This document shows, one piece after another, positions 28,434 to 37,744 of a DNA stretch of 64,000 bases (positions within the stretch are counted from its first letter, which is position 1; the number at the start of each line of letters is the position of its first letter). The stretch is from Opitutaceae bacterium. Lineage in GTDB: Bacteria > Verrucomicrobiota > Verrucomicrobiia > Opitutales > Opitutaceae. Under the pieces are notes generated by a model. That model was not told where the DNA came from and did no database searches. It saw nothing but the letters and a program-made list of their open reading frames with translations. The stretch covers positions 372,001 through 436,000 of the forward strand of contig JAWLBB010000002.1 in NCBI GenBank assembly GCA_041395105.1, written 5' to 3'. The position numbers and the translations under genes are program-made.

Positions 28434-28439
28434 ACGGTT
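28420..28439. terminator. perfect 8-bp stem hairpin between convergent genes
   Basis: AACCGTAG, loop TTTG, CTACGGTT. There is no T-run directly after it on either strand, although TTGGTTTGG follows on the plus strand. It lies 326 bp past mnmA and 113 bp past the PilB gene, so it could end transcripts from either side or be part of the repeat element. Confidence 0.4.
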
Positions 28440-28552
28440 GGTTTGGTGCCGCAGACACGCTCTGCCTTCCGGCGCCGCCGCAAATCAGGCAGTTTCCGCC
28501 CGGACGACCAATCCTTTGGCGAAGGTTCGTCTGCCGGAGAGGCTCCGTCGCA

Positions 28553-30262
28553 CTAGAGGTCCGGCGGGACGGTGCAGAGGGCCTCCTCAAGGGTCGAGAT
28601 GCCTTCCTTCACCTTGAGCAGGCTGTCATGATGAAGGGTCTTCATCCCGGCGGTCACGGCCAGCTTCTTGAGGACATTGGTGTCGGCCTCCCGATTGATC
28701 GCCTCGATGATGTCGTCGTTCACCGTCATCAACTCGTGGATACCGACACGGCCCTTGTAGCCGGCACCGTTGCAGCGCGAGCAACCGTCGTGTTTGGCCT
28801 TGTAGATGGTGCCGCTCCAACCGAGTGCCTTCTCGAGCAGTTCCTTTTCCCGGCCTTCGGGCTGATAGGCGACCCGGCAGATCTTGCAGACCCGGCGCAT
28901 GAGGCGTTGGGCGCAGACACAGAGCAGGGAGGACGAGATCATGAACGGCTCGATTCCCATGTCGGTCAGACGGGCCACCGTGCTGGGCGCATCGTTGGTG
29001 TGCAGGGTGCTCAGGAGCAAGTGACCGGTCAGGGCCGCCTCGACCGCGATATTGGCGGTTTCCTTGTCGCGAATCTCGCCGACCAGGATGATGTCGGGGT
29101 CCTGACGCAGGAAGGCGCGCAGGGCCGCCGCGAAGGTCAGGCCGATCTGGCGGTTCATCTGCATCTGGTTGATCCCCTTGAGCGTGTACTCGATCGGATC
29201 CTCGACCGTGCGGATGACGGCCTCCGGCGAGTTGATCTCGTTGAGGGCGGAATAGAGGGTCATCGACTTTCCCGAACCGGTCGGACCGCAATGCAGGATC
29301 ATCCCGTAGGGCTGGGTGATGAGTTTTCGGTAGCGCGTGAGGTTCTCCTCGGAAAAGCCGAGGGCGGGCAGGGGCAGCGTGGACTTGCTCTTGTCCAGGA
29401 TACGCATGACGACACCCTCTCCGTGATTGAGCGGGGCGGTCGATACGCGCAGATCGATGTCCATGTTCTTCTTCGTGTACTGCCGGAAGACGATGCGTCC
29501 GTCCTGGGGCAGACGGCGCTCCGAAATATCCAGGTTGCACATGATCTTGAAGCGGGCCACCAGAGCAGGGGCGACCTTGGCGGGCAGGCGCAGTTTCTCC
29601 AGGCAGACTCCGTCCACCCGGTAGCGGACGACGAGATCCTTTTCGCCGGGTTCGACGTGGATGTCACTGGCGCCGGCGGCATGAGCCTCCTCGATGATTC
29701 GATTTCCCAATTGAATGATCGGAGCGGACTCTTCGTTTTCGAGGTCCTCCTCTTCGATTTCGACGGTGCTCTCATCCTCCAGACCCAACTGGCCGACAAC
29801 ATCCTCGAACTGCCCGTCGCCCTTGTTGATATCGGCATTGAGCTTTTCGCGGATGTCTTTTTCGCGGGCCAGCAACGGCACGACGCGTTTCCCGAAGATC
29901 TCCTGGATCTTGTTGGAAATGGCCAGTTCGAAGGGATTGGCGAAGGCGACGACGATGTAATCGCCCATCAGGCTGACGGGAAGAACGGCGTTCTTCAGGC
30001 AGAACTCCTGGGAGATCTTGTCGAAGGATGCCGGGTTGAGCCGGACCCGCATGGCATTGATCGGAGCCATCCCGTAGGCCCGGGCCTTGGCCACGAGCAG
30101 CTGCTCGCTGGAGACCTTATGCTCATCGCCCAGAACCTGGTCGAGAGCTTCTCCGGTCAGCTCATTGGGCGAGTTGATGATGGCATGAGCCTGATCGTCG
30201 CTCAGCTTGCCGAGCGCCCGCAGGTTATCGAGGATGGAGGTCTGGATTCGTCCGAGGGCCAT
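28553..30262 (-). CDS. GspE/PilB-type secretion or pilus assembly ATPase
   Basis: This is a 569-residue type II secretion/type IV pilus ATPase. The N-terminal 150 residues form a GspE-II/MshEN-like domain. The core has Walker A CGPTGSGKSMT near 325, Walker B DPDIILVGEIRDKETA near 388, and a His box (ALTGHLLLSTLHTNDA). A tetracysteine zinc motif (VCKIC and CSRCNGAGYKGR) follows near 480-510, as in PilB and GspE. An acidic insert (VEIEEEDLENEES) is at about 170. No other pilus or secretion genes are in the window, so the machine it drives cannot be named. It starts 3 bp after the small gene upstream. Confidence 0.9.
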   Translation of the reverse strand: MALGRIQTSILDNLRALGKLSDDQAHAIINSPNELTGEALDQVLGDEHKVSSEQLLVAKARAYGMAPINAMRVRLNPASFDKISQEFCLKNAVLPVSLMGDYIVVAFANPFELAISNKIQEIFGKRVVPLLAREKDIREKLNADINKGDGQFEDVVGQLGLEDESTVEIEEEDLENEESAPIIQLGNRIIEEAHAAGASDIHVEPGEKDLVVRYRVDGVCLEKLRLPAKVAPALVARFKIMCNLDISERRLPQDGRIVFRQYTKKNMDIDLRVSTAPLNHGEGVVMRILDKSKSTLPLPALGFSEENLTRYRKLITQPYGMILHCGPTGSGKSMTLYSALNEINSPEAVIRTVEDPIEYTLKGINQMQMNRQIGLTFAAALRAFLRQDPDIILVGEIRDKETANIAVEAALTGHLLLSTLHTNDAPSTVARLTDMGIEPFMISSSLLCVCAQRLMRRVCKICRVAYQPEGREKELLEKALGWSGTIYKAKHDGCSRCNGAGYKGRVGIHELMTVNDDIIEAINREADTNVLKKLAVTAGMKTLHHDSLLKVKEGISTLEEALCTVPPDL

Positions 30263-30265
30263 GGC

Positions 30266-30778
30266 TCAGGAGGCGGCAATCGCCGGTGCGTTGGAAAGGC
30301 GTTCGTTCTCGACCCGTTCAAGCATCTGGGTGAGCGACTTCATGGTGGTGGCGAACCAGACAATCGATCCGCCCAGTTCCTTTTCCCAGAACTGGCGAAC
30401 CGCGTCGCTCATGTAGTAGCAGGTGGCCACATAGTGAAAATCCTCCTCCCGGTCGAACGGGACGGTCCAGGTGGCCCAGCAGATGTCCGGCTTGATCTCC
30501 AGCCGAAGGTCATCGGCCATCTCGACATCCTCAAGGTCGATGATGCCGACCCCGCGTTCGTCAACGAGGAAGGAGAGGATGTTTTCCTCGGTCAGGACAT
30601 TGAGTTCCCGAATGAGGATGTGCAGCAGGCTGGCATCCCGGTCGGTCCCGGTCTCAATGATCTGGAAGAGCCGTTCATTCGCCTTTTCCAGATCCTCGAT
30701 CCGGACCAGGTTGTTTTCCACCAGGTTCGCGCCAAGGAGCCGGTTGGCTCGCATGATTATCGATCGGAATTCTGACAT
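30266..30778 (-). CDS. small protein resembling a GspE/PilB N-terminal domain
   Basis: This is a 170-residue soluble protein. The first 100 residues (LLGANLVENNLVRIEDLEKA, then LLHILIRELNVLTEENILSFLVDE) resemble the helical N-domain of GspE/PilB ATPases, which binds partner proteins or c-di-GMP. The rest (WTVPFDREEDFHYVATCYYM) is not recognised. Its stop is 3 bp before the start of the ATPase gene, so the two are surely cotranscribed and probably interact. Confidence 0.75.
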   Translation of the reverse strand: MSEFRSIIMRANRLLGANLVENNLVRIEDLEKANERLFQIIETGTDRDASLLHILIRELNVLTEENILSFLVDERGVGIIDLEDVEMADDLRLEIKPDICWATWTVPFDREEDFHYVATCYYMSDAVRQFWEKELGGSIVWFATTMKSLTQMLERVENERLSNAPAIAAS

Positions 30779-30824
30779 GACACAGATGGCTCGTTCGACA
30801 AGACGAGCCGATCCGTGTCCAGGA

Positions 30825-31826
30825 TCAAGCGGCGTCGTGCGGCGTCACCCTTGAGTATAATTGCTGTTTGAGTTTGGGTATTCCTTCTTCGGTCAAGCAG
30901 GATATCGGCATAACCTCCACCGAGTTGAGCCGAAGGAATTCCTTCAGGTTCCCGGCCGAAGCCTCTTCGTCCATCTTGTTCGCAACGACGAGACGCGGCT
31001 TTTCCAGCAATTTGGGATCATACAAGGCGAGTTCTTCCAGCAATTGGGCGTAATCGTCGACCGGCTCCCGGCCGTCGGTTCCGGCCATATCGATCATGAT
31101 GAGCAGAAGACGGCAGCGCTCGATATGGCGGAGAAAGCGGTGCCCGAGTCCCTTGTTCTGACTCGCACCGGCAATCAGACCGGGTACATCCGCCATCAGG
31201 AGCCGCCTGAAGGTGATCGGGTCCTCGATCACCCCCACCTGCGGATGAAGCGTGGTGAAAGGATAGGCTGCGCATTTGGGCCGGGCCCGGGTGATCAGGT
31301 TGGTCAGGCTCGACTTGCCGGCATTGGGAAACCCAACCAGTCCGATGTCAGCCAGAGTCTTGAGGATCAGGCGGAAATCGCCCGCCTCGCCCGGCTGCCC
31401 GGGATTGGCCCGCTTCGGAGCCCGGGTCGTCGACGTCGTGAAGCGGGCGTTGCCCCACCCTCCGTTTCCTCCCTTGAGCAGGACGACACGCTGACCGTCC
31501 TCCAGAATCTCCGCGACGACCTCGCCGTCGGATTCCCGGATGACCACCGTGCCCAGCGGGACTCTCAGGATGCAGTCCTTGCCGGTGTGTCCGTGCATGT
31601 CGGAACCAAGACCGTGCTCACCGCGCTCCGCCTTCCACTTCGGACGGAATCGATAATCGTTCAGATTGTTGACGTCGTGGTCCCCTTCGACAATGACGTT
31701 GCCGCCATTGCCGCCATCGCCGCCGCTGGGTCCGCCAAATGGGATGTACTTCTCCCGCCGGAAGGCAACGCAGCCCCTCCCACCATCGCCCGCATGGGCC
31801 GAAATTACTGTCTCGTCGATAAACAT
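30825..31826 (-). CDS. obgE: Obg family GTPase
   Basis: This is a 333-residue GTPase involved in ribosome assembly and stress control. The Obg domain is glycine-rich: ISAHAGDGGRGCVAFRREK and GGPSGGDGGNGGNV. The G domain has G1 GFPNAGKSSL near 167, G3 DVPGLIAGAS and G4 VANKMDEE. ATG 31826 gives the canonical MFIDE start; the frame is open to 31895. There is no C-terminal OCT domain, which is common outside Gram-positives. Confidence 0.95.
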   Translation of the reverse strand: MFIDETVISAHAGDGGRGCVAFRREKYIPFGGPSGGDGGNGGNVIVEGDHDVNNLNDYRFRPKWKAERGEHGLGSDMHGHTGKDCILRVPLGTVVIRESDGEVVAEILEDGQRVVLLKGGNGGWGNARFTTSTTRAPKRANPGQPGEAGDFRLILKTLADIGLVGFPNAGKSSLTNLITRARPKCAAYPFTTLHPQVGVIEDPITFRRLLMADVPGLIAGASQNKGLGHRFLRHIERCRLLLIMIDMAGTDGREPVDDYAQLLEELALYDPKLLEKPRLVVANKMDEEASAGNLKEFLRLNSVEVMPISCLTEEGIPKLKQQLYSRVTPHDAA

Positions 31827-31951
31827 GGAATGACTCGCTGAGGCCAGCAAAGCCTCCCGGCTGCCCGACGCAATGCTTTCCCGCAGGTCGGTCAATCGGG
31901 TTCACGGAGCTCGCGCCCGGTGCAGGACACGCTTCCGGCGATGCCCACCGG

Positions 31952-34900
31952 TCAGCGGACCGGGTCGGGCACGACATAGATCTCCACCAGCACAATGCCG
32001 GGCACTCCATCCGCAGGCTGCACCCGGACCGTGTAACGGCCCGGGCCGAGGTAGCGGGTCAGGGCTGCATCGCGACTGCCGGGCGCGAGTGAAAAGGCGC
32101 CCACCCGGTCACTGAGCTCGGCGATCAGTTCTGCGCTGCCGCCAACTTCCCAATCCTCGTTCGAGGCGATCCTGTTTTCTCCCATGAAAAGATCGATGCG
32201 TGGATCCCCCAGCGATCCAGCCACATCGAAGGATTCCAGACCTGGCCCGATTGCCCGTATCAGAAGCCGCCGGGGCAGATCCTCATCGAGCACAAAGCCC
32301 GCGATCAGGGCCTCGTCGCCCTCTGCGGCCCGGCCCCGGGTGGACAGATTGACAAGACGGATCTCCGCTTCGCCTCCCACATCGTAGATTTCCAGCAGGG
32401 CGAGTCCGTTGGCCGAAGAGGGATCGCTCAGAGCCACCGTGTAAACACCCGCCTCCAGGTCGGCCAGAATGGCGGAGTCGCCGAAATCGGACGGGAGCGG
32501 AAACGCCCCGCTCATCGCCGAGACCTCCTCAATCCGGGCAGCCTCCGGATTCGACTTCCATCCCTGGTTCGAGAACAACCCCACATCTCCGCGCTTGAGA
32601 ATCAAGGAGGTTGCACCCGCCCGCTTCTGCAGGTCGAACGCCTCAAGCCCCGGTCCGACCCCGCGCAGGAGGGTCAGGGAGGAGGGTCCGCCCTCGACCA
32701 CGAAACCCGCAATCATGATCGCGTCACCCTTCCCCACCGTTCCCCGGGTCGAGATATTGGCGAGGCGCTCACCGCCAAATCCGCTTTGACCGGCAAAATA
32801 GAATGGCTCACTCGACGCCTCATCGTCGATCCGACCCCGCCCGGTCATCGATTCACGGTCGAACAGCCCGGTGATTACGGCGCCGGATGAAGCTTGCAGC
32901 AGGAACCCTCCTTGCTCGTTGACCGAACCCGAGGCGGCGTCGAATCCGCCGCTATCGCTGCGAACCAGGTAGATCGAGCCATCCGGACCCAGCCAGATCT
33001 GCAACCGGCCGTCTTCCGAATTGACGAGCGGGCCACTCAAAAAAACAGCGCCACCATCGCCCGCCACCGAGACCCGCTCTCCGCCGAAAAAGGTCATCCC
33101 ATCGAGGGTCCCTCCGGCAAAGTCATCCGGACCGAACTGCCCGCGGACGGCTCCGCCGTCGGCCAGGACGAAGGAAAACTCCCCCCAAGGTCCGATCGGG
33201 ACATCATCCGCGGCGATCACCCCGCCGTCTTCGTTCACTCCAAGAAAGCGCGCCCGGCCGGTCGGGTTGACCTCAACCCAGATCTCGCCCGATCCGCCGC
33301 CGGATCGAAAAGCACCTTCAAACAATCCGGTCTCCGGTCGCGTGCCCGAAACCACCGGCACGGTCCACGACTTGATCACGGACACCCCGTCTCGCGAAAT
33401 CGTGAGCCGCACCCGGGTATCTCCGCCCGCCAGTGCGTTGAACCGTGCGGACGGACCAAAGCCCTCATCCATGGCGATCAAGGGGGTATCCTCCGGCAAA
33501 TCCCATCGGTAGGACGCCCCGGGCACCGGTGCCTCGGCAATCGGCCGGATCGTGAACGGCACCGCCGGGGACACCTGCTCCGGCACCAGGAAGGCCTGGT
33601 CCAGCAGGGGCCTTGCCGTGCTCTCCCGGGCGATCCATGCCACCTCGGCCCGGCTCAGGGCCCGGGAATAGATGCGGACATCGTCCATCAGGCCGTCCCA
33701 GGCCCGCGTACCTTCATCATTTTCGCCCAGATAGGCGGTGCCCGCAGTAAGTGTCTGATCACCGACCACTCCCCGGGCCTGGTCACCGCTGCGGGCGTCG
33801 ACTCCGACCGGCAACCACTCTCCGTTGAGAAATACCGACGGGAAATTGTCCGCGCTCGACCCGTCATAAGAGACCGCCACATGTACCCATTGACCGTCGC
33901 CGATGGTGTTGGTGGCCGTATGCCAGATTCCGTCCTGAACCGTTTTTGTAGCATAGAACTTGATTGAGTTGATGTCGGCATCGACATCCCCGGTCCGCCG
34001 TCCGAAATAGAAAATATAGTCGGGAGTGTCGATGATCCGCGGGAAAATGCTCTCGCCCAACGAATCCGAACGCACCCATGCGGTCATGGTGATCGCATCC
34101 GACACGGGCGAGCTGAACGACATACTGCTGGTCGTTCCGTTAAAACGCGCCGCCTTTCCAAACGGACCCGCTTCACGCATCACCTCGCTCAAGGTTCCGT
34201 TGCGCGTGGAGCCGGATCCATCCAGCGCCGTCCCGCCTTCGCTTTCCTCAAACTGCCAGAGCGCGACCAGCCCCCCGGCCGGAACCGCCGGCGCGCCGAC
34301 CACCACCGTGATCTCATCCATCGTCACCTCCGAATCCGAAACCGCAGACAGGCGCAATCGATAGAGACCGGGCAAGGAAAACCGCGCCGTCGAGACCGAC
34401 GCCTCCGGCTCGGAAAAGGCCACCTCGCCCGGCCCTTCGGCAACCTCCCAGCGAAACTCCACCGGTTCCTCGGCCGGGCCTGAGGATGCCTCCAGATCCA
34501 GGGTTTCATCTGCCGCCTCCAGCACCACGAGCCGATCCGCCGGGGCGACAATCCGCGCGATCGCGCGCGGGCCGGTCAACCCGAGAAGCCGGCGAAGGTT
34601 CAGCCTTCCACCGGTCGAGACCCGGTCGGCCAGTGCCGGTACCGCGTCGACGGATTGGAAGAGCCGGTCCCGCAGCGCCTCCCAGCCAAGCTCCGGCCCG
34701 GCCGCCTTGAGCAGGGCGATCGCCCCGGTGACGTGCGGTGCGGCCATCGAGGTTCCACTGAGGTAGCCGTAGCCCCCTCCCGGAATGCTCGACCGGATGG
34801 CGCTTCCCGGCGCGGCCAGATCCACGTCGGTCTTTCCGTAGTTGGAGAATATGGACAATTCGTCTGCCAGGTTGCTCGAGGCCACCGTGATGACGTTGTC

Positions 34901-36139
34901 CAGATCGTAACTGGCCGGGTAGGTCGCGTTGCCCGCCACATCGATATTGACGCCATCGTTGCCCGCCGCCGCCACATAGAGGATACCCGCCTGCCTCGAG
35001 CGTTCAATCGCCGATCGGATGATGCTGCTGTCACCGGCGCCCCCGTAGGAGTTGTTCGTCGCGGCAACCGGAACCCCCGCCTTCCGCAGATCGGTCACAT
35101 AGTCGATGGCCTGACCCAACCGGGAATTGGAAAAGGTCTCGTCCCCCGCCCGGACAATGATCAGACGCGTGTTCCAGTTGACTCCGACCAATCCGGTTCC
35201 GTTGTTGCCGACCGCCCCGATCGTGCCCGCCACATGGGTCCCGTGACGACCGTTGTCGTCGGGCTGATTGTCATCCTGCATGAAATCCCAACCGTGGATG
35301 TCATCGATGAGGCCATTGCCGTCGTCGTCGATCCCGTTGCCTGCTGTTTCGCCCGGGTTGACCCAGATATTCCCAGCCAGGTCAGGGTGATCCAGCTCCG
35401 CCCCGGAATCGATGACCGCAACCACCGCCTCGGCGGATCCTGTCGAGACGCTCCATGCGGCCGGAGCCTCGATCCGTTCCAAACCCCAGAGAACGACAGG
35501 ATCAAAATCATCGGGGACCCGTTGAGGATAATAGAGGTAGTCGGGCTCGACCGTGACCGCTGGGAGGGTACGCGCGATCCCGGCCAGGCCCTCCGGCACG
35601 GCCTGCACATCGTGACGCCCGAGCCCGATCTGCCAGACCGGGGAAAACGATTGCGACCGGGTCACCGAGTATCCGAGTGATTCAATGGCCGCCCGCACCG
35701 TGTCAGGATCGGATCCCGCCGGAAGGGCAAGCGCCAATTGATCCGCCAGCATGGCGACACTCCGGACAACCACCGGCTCACCCGTCCCGGGATCGGTCGC
35801 CATCTCATCCACATGGCGGATCCAGGTGTCGGACCCGGATGACTCCTCGATCCATGCCCGCTGCCAGGTCTCCCCGGAGCCGGCAGACGCGGTTGCCGGC
35901 GAATCCGCAACCAGAGTATTTCCGGCCGGAGCCGGATCCGGCCCGGGGTCGAGGGCGGCGCCACCGGACGGTGCGGTTCCGGTCCTCTGGACATCGGCGA
36001 CCGCAAATCCCTCCGGGGCACCGGATGCAGGATCCACTTTCCGGGAGTCATCAGCCGCTGAAGGCCACATGAGAACCGCCGCCACGACGATCGCGGCAGC
36101 TATCCCTGCGGTGCGGTATCCTCGGCCCTTGAAACGCAT
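31952..36139 (-). CDS. secreted subtilisin-like (S8) serine peptidase with LamG domain and C-terminal repeats
   Basis: This is a 1395-residue protein. The N-terminus has a signal-type hydrophobic segment (AGIAAAIVVAAVLMWPSAA). A propeptide follows, then the S8 domain with Asp near 243 (VVAVIDSGAEL), His near 299 (GRHGTHVAGTIG) and Ser near 464 (GTSMAAPHVTG); the triad is complete. A PKD-like stretch and a LamG/concanavalin-like domain (LVALWQFEESEGG, about 620-850) come next. Two tandem repeats of about 130 residues end the protein, each starting N(I/L)STRG and holding GPGLE(A/S)FD. Such repeats are common in secreted proteins of Verrucomicrobiota. It lies 310 bp beyond ftsZ and is probably not part of the dcw operon. 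Confidence 0.92.
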   Translation of the reverse strand: MRFKGRGYRTAGIAAAIVVAAVLMWPSAADDSRKVDPASGAPEGFAVADVQRTGTAPSGGAALDPGPDPAPAGNTLVADSPATASAGSGETWQRAWIEESSGSDTWIRHVDEMATDPGTGEPVVVRSVAMLADQLALALPAGSDPDTVRAAIESLGYSVTRSQSFSPVWQIGLGRHDVQAVPEGLAGIARTLPAVTVEPDYLYYPQRVPDDFDPVVLWGLERIEAPAAWSVSTGSAEAVVAVIDSGAELDHPDLAGNIWVNPGETAGNGIDDDGNGLIDDIHGWDFMQDDNQPDDNGRHGTHVAGTIGAVGNNGTGLVGVNWNTRLIIVRAGDETFSNSRLGQAIDYVTDLRKAGVPVAATNNSYGGAGDSSIIRSAIERSRQAGILYVAAAGNDGVNIDVAGNATYPASYDLDNVITVASSNLADELSIFSNYGKTDVDLAAPGSAIRSSIPGGGYGYLSGTSMAAPHVTGAIALLKAAGPELGWEALRDRLFQSVDAVPALADRVSTGGRLNLRRLLGLTGPRAIARIVAPADRLVVLEAADETLDLEASSGPAEEPVEFRWEVAEGPGEVAFSEPEASVSTARFSLPGLYRLRLSAVSDSEVTMDEITVVVGAPAVPAGGLVALWQFEESEGGTALDGSGSTRNGTLSEVMREAGPFGKAARFNGTTSSMSFSSPVSDAITMTAWVRSDSLGESIFPRIIDTPDYIFYFGRRTGDVDADINSIKFYATKTVQDGIWHTATNTIGDGQWVHVAVSYDGSSADNFPSVFLNGEWLPVGVDARSGDQARGVVGDQTLTAGTAYLGENDEGTRAWDGLMDDVRIYSRALSRAEVAWIARESTARPLLDQAFLVPEQVSPAVPFTIRPIAEAPVPGASYRWDLPEDTPLIAMDEGFGPSARFNALAGGDTRVRLTISRDGVSVIKSWTVPVVSGTRPETGLFEGAFRSGGGSGEIWVEVNPTGRARFLGVNEDGGVIAADDVPIGPWGEFSFVLADGGAVRGQFGPDDFAGGTLDGMTFFGGERVSVAGDGGAVFLSGPLVNSEDGRLQIWLGPDGSIYLVRSDSGGFDAASGSVNEQGGFLLQASSGAVITGLFDRESMTGRGRIDDEASSEPFYFAGQSGFGGERLANISTRGTVGKGDAIMIAGFVVEGGPSSLTLLRGVGPGLEAFDLQKRAGATSLILKRGDVGLFSNQGWKSNPEAARIEEVSAMSGAFPLPSDFGDSAILADLEAGVYTVALSDPSSANGLALLEIYDVGGEAEIRLVNLSTRGRAAEGDEALIAGFVLDEDLPRRLLIRAIGPGLESFDVAGSLGDPRIDLFMGENRIASNEDWEVGGSAELIAELSDRVGAFSLAPGSRDAALTRYLGPGRYTVRVQPADGVPGIVLVEIYVVPDPVR
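31955..32760 (-). repeat. tandem protein-level repeat (two units of about 130 residues) in the S8 peptidase
   Basis: Both units show STRG, GD..(L/M)IAGFV, LLR..GPGLE.FD, ...GAF.L and a closing LLEIYDV/LVEIYVV. They are diverged at DNA level. By position they may be a cell-surface or sorting module, which is inference. Confidence 0.75.
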
Positions 36140-36449
36140 AACTTCCCAATTCTACGCCCCATTCGACCGATCGGGGCACCAGATGACACAAAAACCGTGT
36201 CTCGAATGCTCTTTCGGGTCAAATCAGACACGCAAACGGTCGGGAGAGGCAATGACGAAGCCGGTGCCAGGGCGGAAGCGGCCGGGGAAGACCTCACCCC
36301 GATGACCGATTCGCAGACGTTCGTCCCGGCACGCCTTCCAAAAGCTGCCAGCGCCAATCAATCGCGGCAGAGGGCCCGGGTGCCGTCTCCGGGAGATCAG
36401 CGCACGGGAGGATTTCCCGAGCAGGAAAGACCCTCCACCTCACCTGCTT
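36140..36449. other. intergenic region between ftsZ and the S8 peptidase
   Basis: This is 310 bp without a supportable gene. It should hold the peptidase promoter and the end of the dcw transcript. Only a weak inverted repeat (CGGGA-ggatt-TCCCG near 36405) is visible. Confidence 0.5.
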
Positions 36450-37730
36450 CTAGACACTTATCCGGATCCCCTTGCGGAAGAAGGTCGGCAGGTCGAGATC
36501 ATCACCGTCGAATAGATTGCGCTCGGTGGCACCGAACCGGCCCCGATTCTCGCCCTCTCCAAAGGCAAACTCATCCTGGGCAACCGAGACGGCGGCCACG
36601 GCAGTCGCCTCGATCGCCGGCCCAACCGAATTGGCGATCTCCGCCGTCCGCCGTGCCGACAGATCCGAAGGCTTGACTCCCGAACTGCGGCGCGCAGCTG
36701 CTTTCGACGCGACGGTAGCGCGGGCCGTCCGCAGTCCGGACGACATATCTGAAGTGCCGATCACACAGATTTCCACCTTCTGCTGCCAGCTTCCATCGAT
36801 GACCGCGCCCATGACGACATGGGCATTGCGGCCGAACTTCTCGCTCACTGCCGACATGATCACATTGACATCAGTCAGGGCGAGATCCGGCCCTCCGATG
36901 ATATTGACGAGGAGACGATCTGCTTTTCTCGAGAATTCGGGAGTATGCAGAAGCGGGCAGAGCAGGAGGTTCTCGATGGCCTGGTCGGCCGCACCTTCAC
37001 CTTTCCCGTAACCCAGGCCGAAAAGAGTCTTGCCCCCCCGCTCGACAAACGCGGTCTTGAGCGCTGAAAAATCGATATTGATCAGGCCGGTCCGGAAGAG
37101 CATCGACCAGATCGAACGGATGGACCGGTCGATCCATTCGTCCGCCCTCGAAAAGGCGTCGAGGACACTCGCATCGTCATCCACCTGCTGGAGGAGCACA
37201 TCGTTGGGCAGAGGAATGACCGCATCGCAGACCTGGCGGAGGGCGGCCAGGCCTTCATCCGCCTGCTTCAGGCGCCGTCCTCCCTCGAAGGAGAAGGGCA
37301 TGGTGACAAATCCGATGACGAGCGCTCCTTCGGCCGACGCCGCTTCCGCGACGACCGGAGCCGCCCCGCTGCCGGTCCCGCCGCCCATCCCGGCAACAAT
37401 GAAAACCAAGTCGGCACCCCGGAGAGAACGGGAGAGTGTTTCGCGATCGCTCTCCGCGGCGAGGCGCCCGAGTTCGGGATCACCACCGGCCCCGAGCCCC
37501 CGGGTGACGGAGCTGCCGATGAGGATCTTGTCGTCGACCGGCGATGCCGCCAGGGCCTGACTGTCGGTATTGACCGTCGCCAGGCGGACCCGGCCCAGGT
37601 CATTCATCTTCAGCCGGTCGACCGCATTGGACCCGGCTCCGCCCACGCCGATGAGTTTGATAACCAGCTCCCGTTCCCCATCCTCGTTGGCGGCGAACAA
37701 GGTCTCCTGATCCGGTTCGTAGTCTTTCAT
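36450..37730 (-). CDS. ftsZ: cell division protein FtsZ
   Basis: This is a 426-residue tubulin homologue that forms the division ring. GVGGAGSNAVDRL at 29-40 and the tubulin signature GGGTGSG at 116-122 are intact. The last residues, DLPTFFRKG, match the conserved C-terminal peptide that binds FtsA, joined by a variable linker of about 90 residues. It is the last gene of the dcw cluster, 14 bp after ftsA. Confidence 0.97.
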   Translation of the reverse strand: MKDYEPDQETLFAANEDGERELVIKLIGVGGAGSNAVDRLKMNDLGRVRLATVNTDSQALAASPVDDKILIGSSVTRGLGAGGDPELGRLAAESDRETLSRSLRGADLVFIVAGMGGGTGSGAAPVVAEAASAEGALVIGFVTMPFSFEGGRRLKQADEGLAALRQVCDAVIPLPNDVLLQQVDDDASVLDAFSRADEWIDRSIRSIWSMLFRTGLINIDFSALKTAFVERGGKTLFGLGYGKGEGAADQAIENLLLCPLLHTPEFSRKADRLLVNIIGGPDLALTDVNVIMSAVSEKFGRNAHVVMGAVIDGSWQQKVEICVIGTSDMSSGLRTARATVASKAAARRSSGVKPSDLSARRTAEIANSVGPAIEATAVAAVSVAQDEFAFGEGENRGRFGATERNLFDGDDLDLPTFFRKGIRISV

Positions 37731-37744
37731 AAGGCAAATCCCTC

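Larger units (their letters stand above)
28095..28552. other. convergent intergenic region with diverged repeats
   Basis: This is 458 bp between the ends of mnmA and the PilB gene. No gene is supportable; short frames here look like chance. It holds two copies of a 51-bp imperfect repeat, a perfect 8-bp stem hairpin next to the second copy, and several smaller inverted repeats (GGGG-acgtcca-CCCC-like near 28258). Unequal repetition of ACCGTAG stands out. It may be a remnant of a dispersed intergenic repeat family. Confidence 0.6.

Noticed and set aside
28628..30775. Long 715-codon open frame on the plus strand
   Set aside because: It is antisense to the PilB-type ATPase and its partner gene, both well supported. 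No domain is recognisable in it.
36100..36357. Small minus-strand frame in the ftsZ-peptidase gap
   Set aside because: It overlaps the peptidase start and has no protein-like features.
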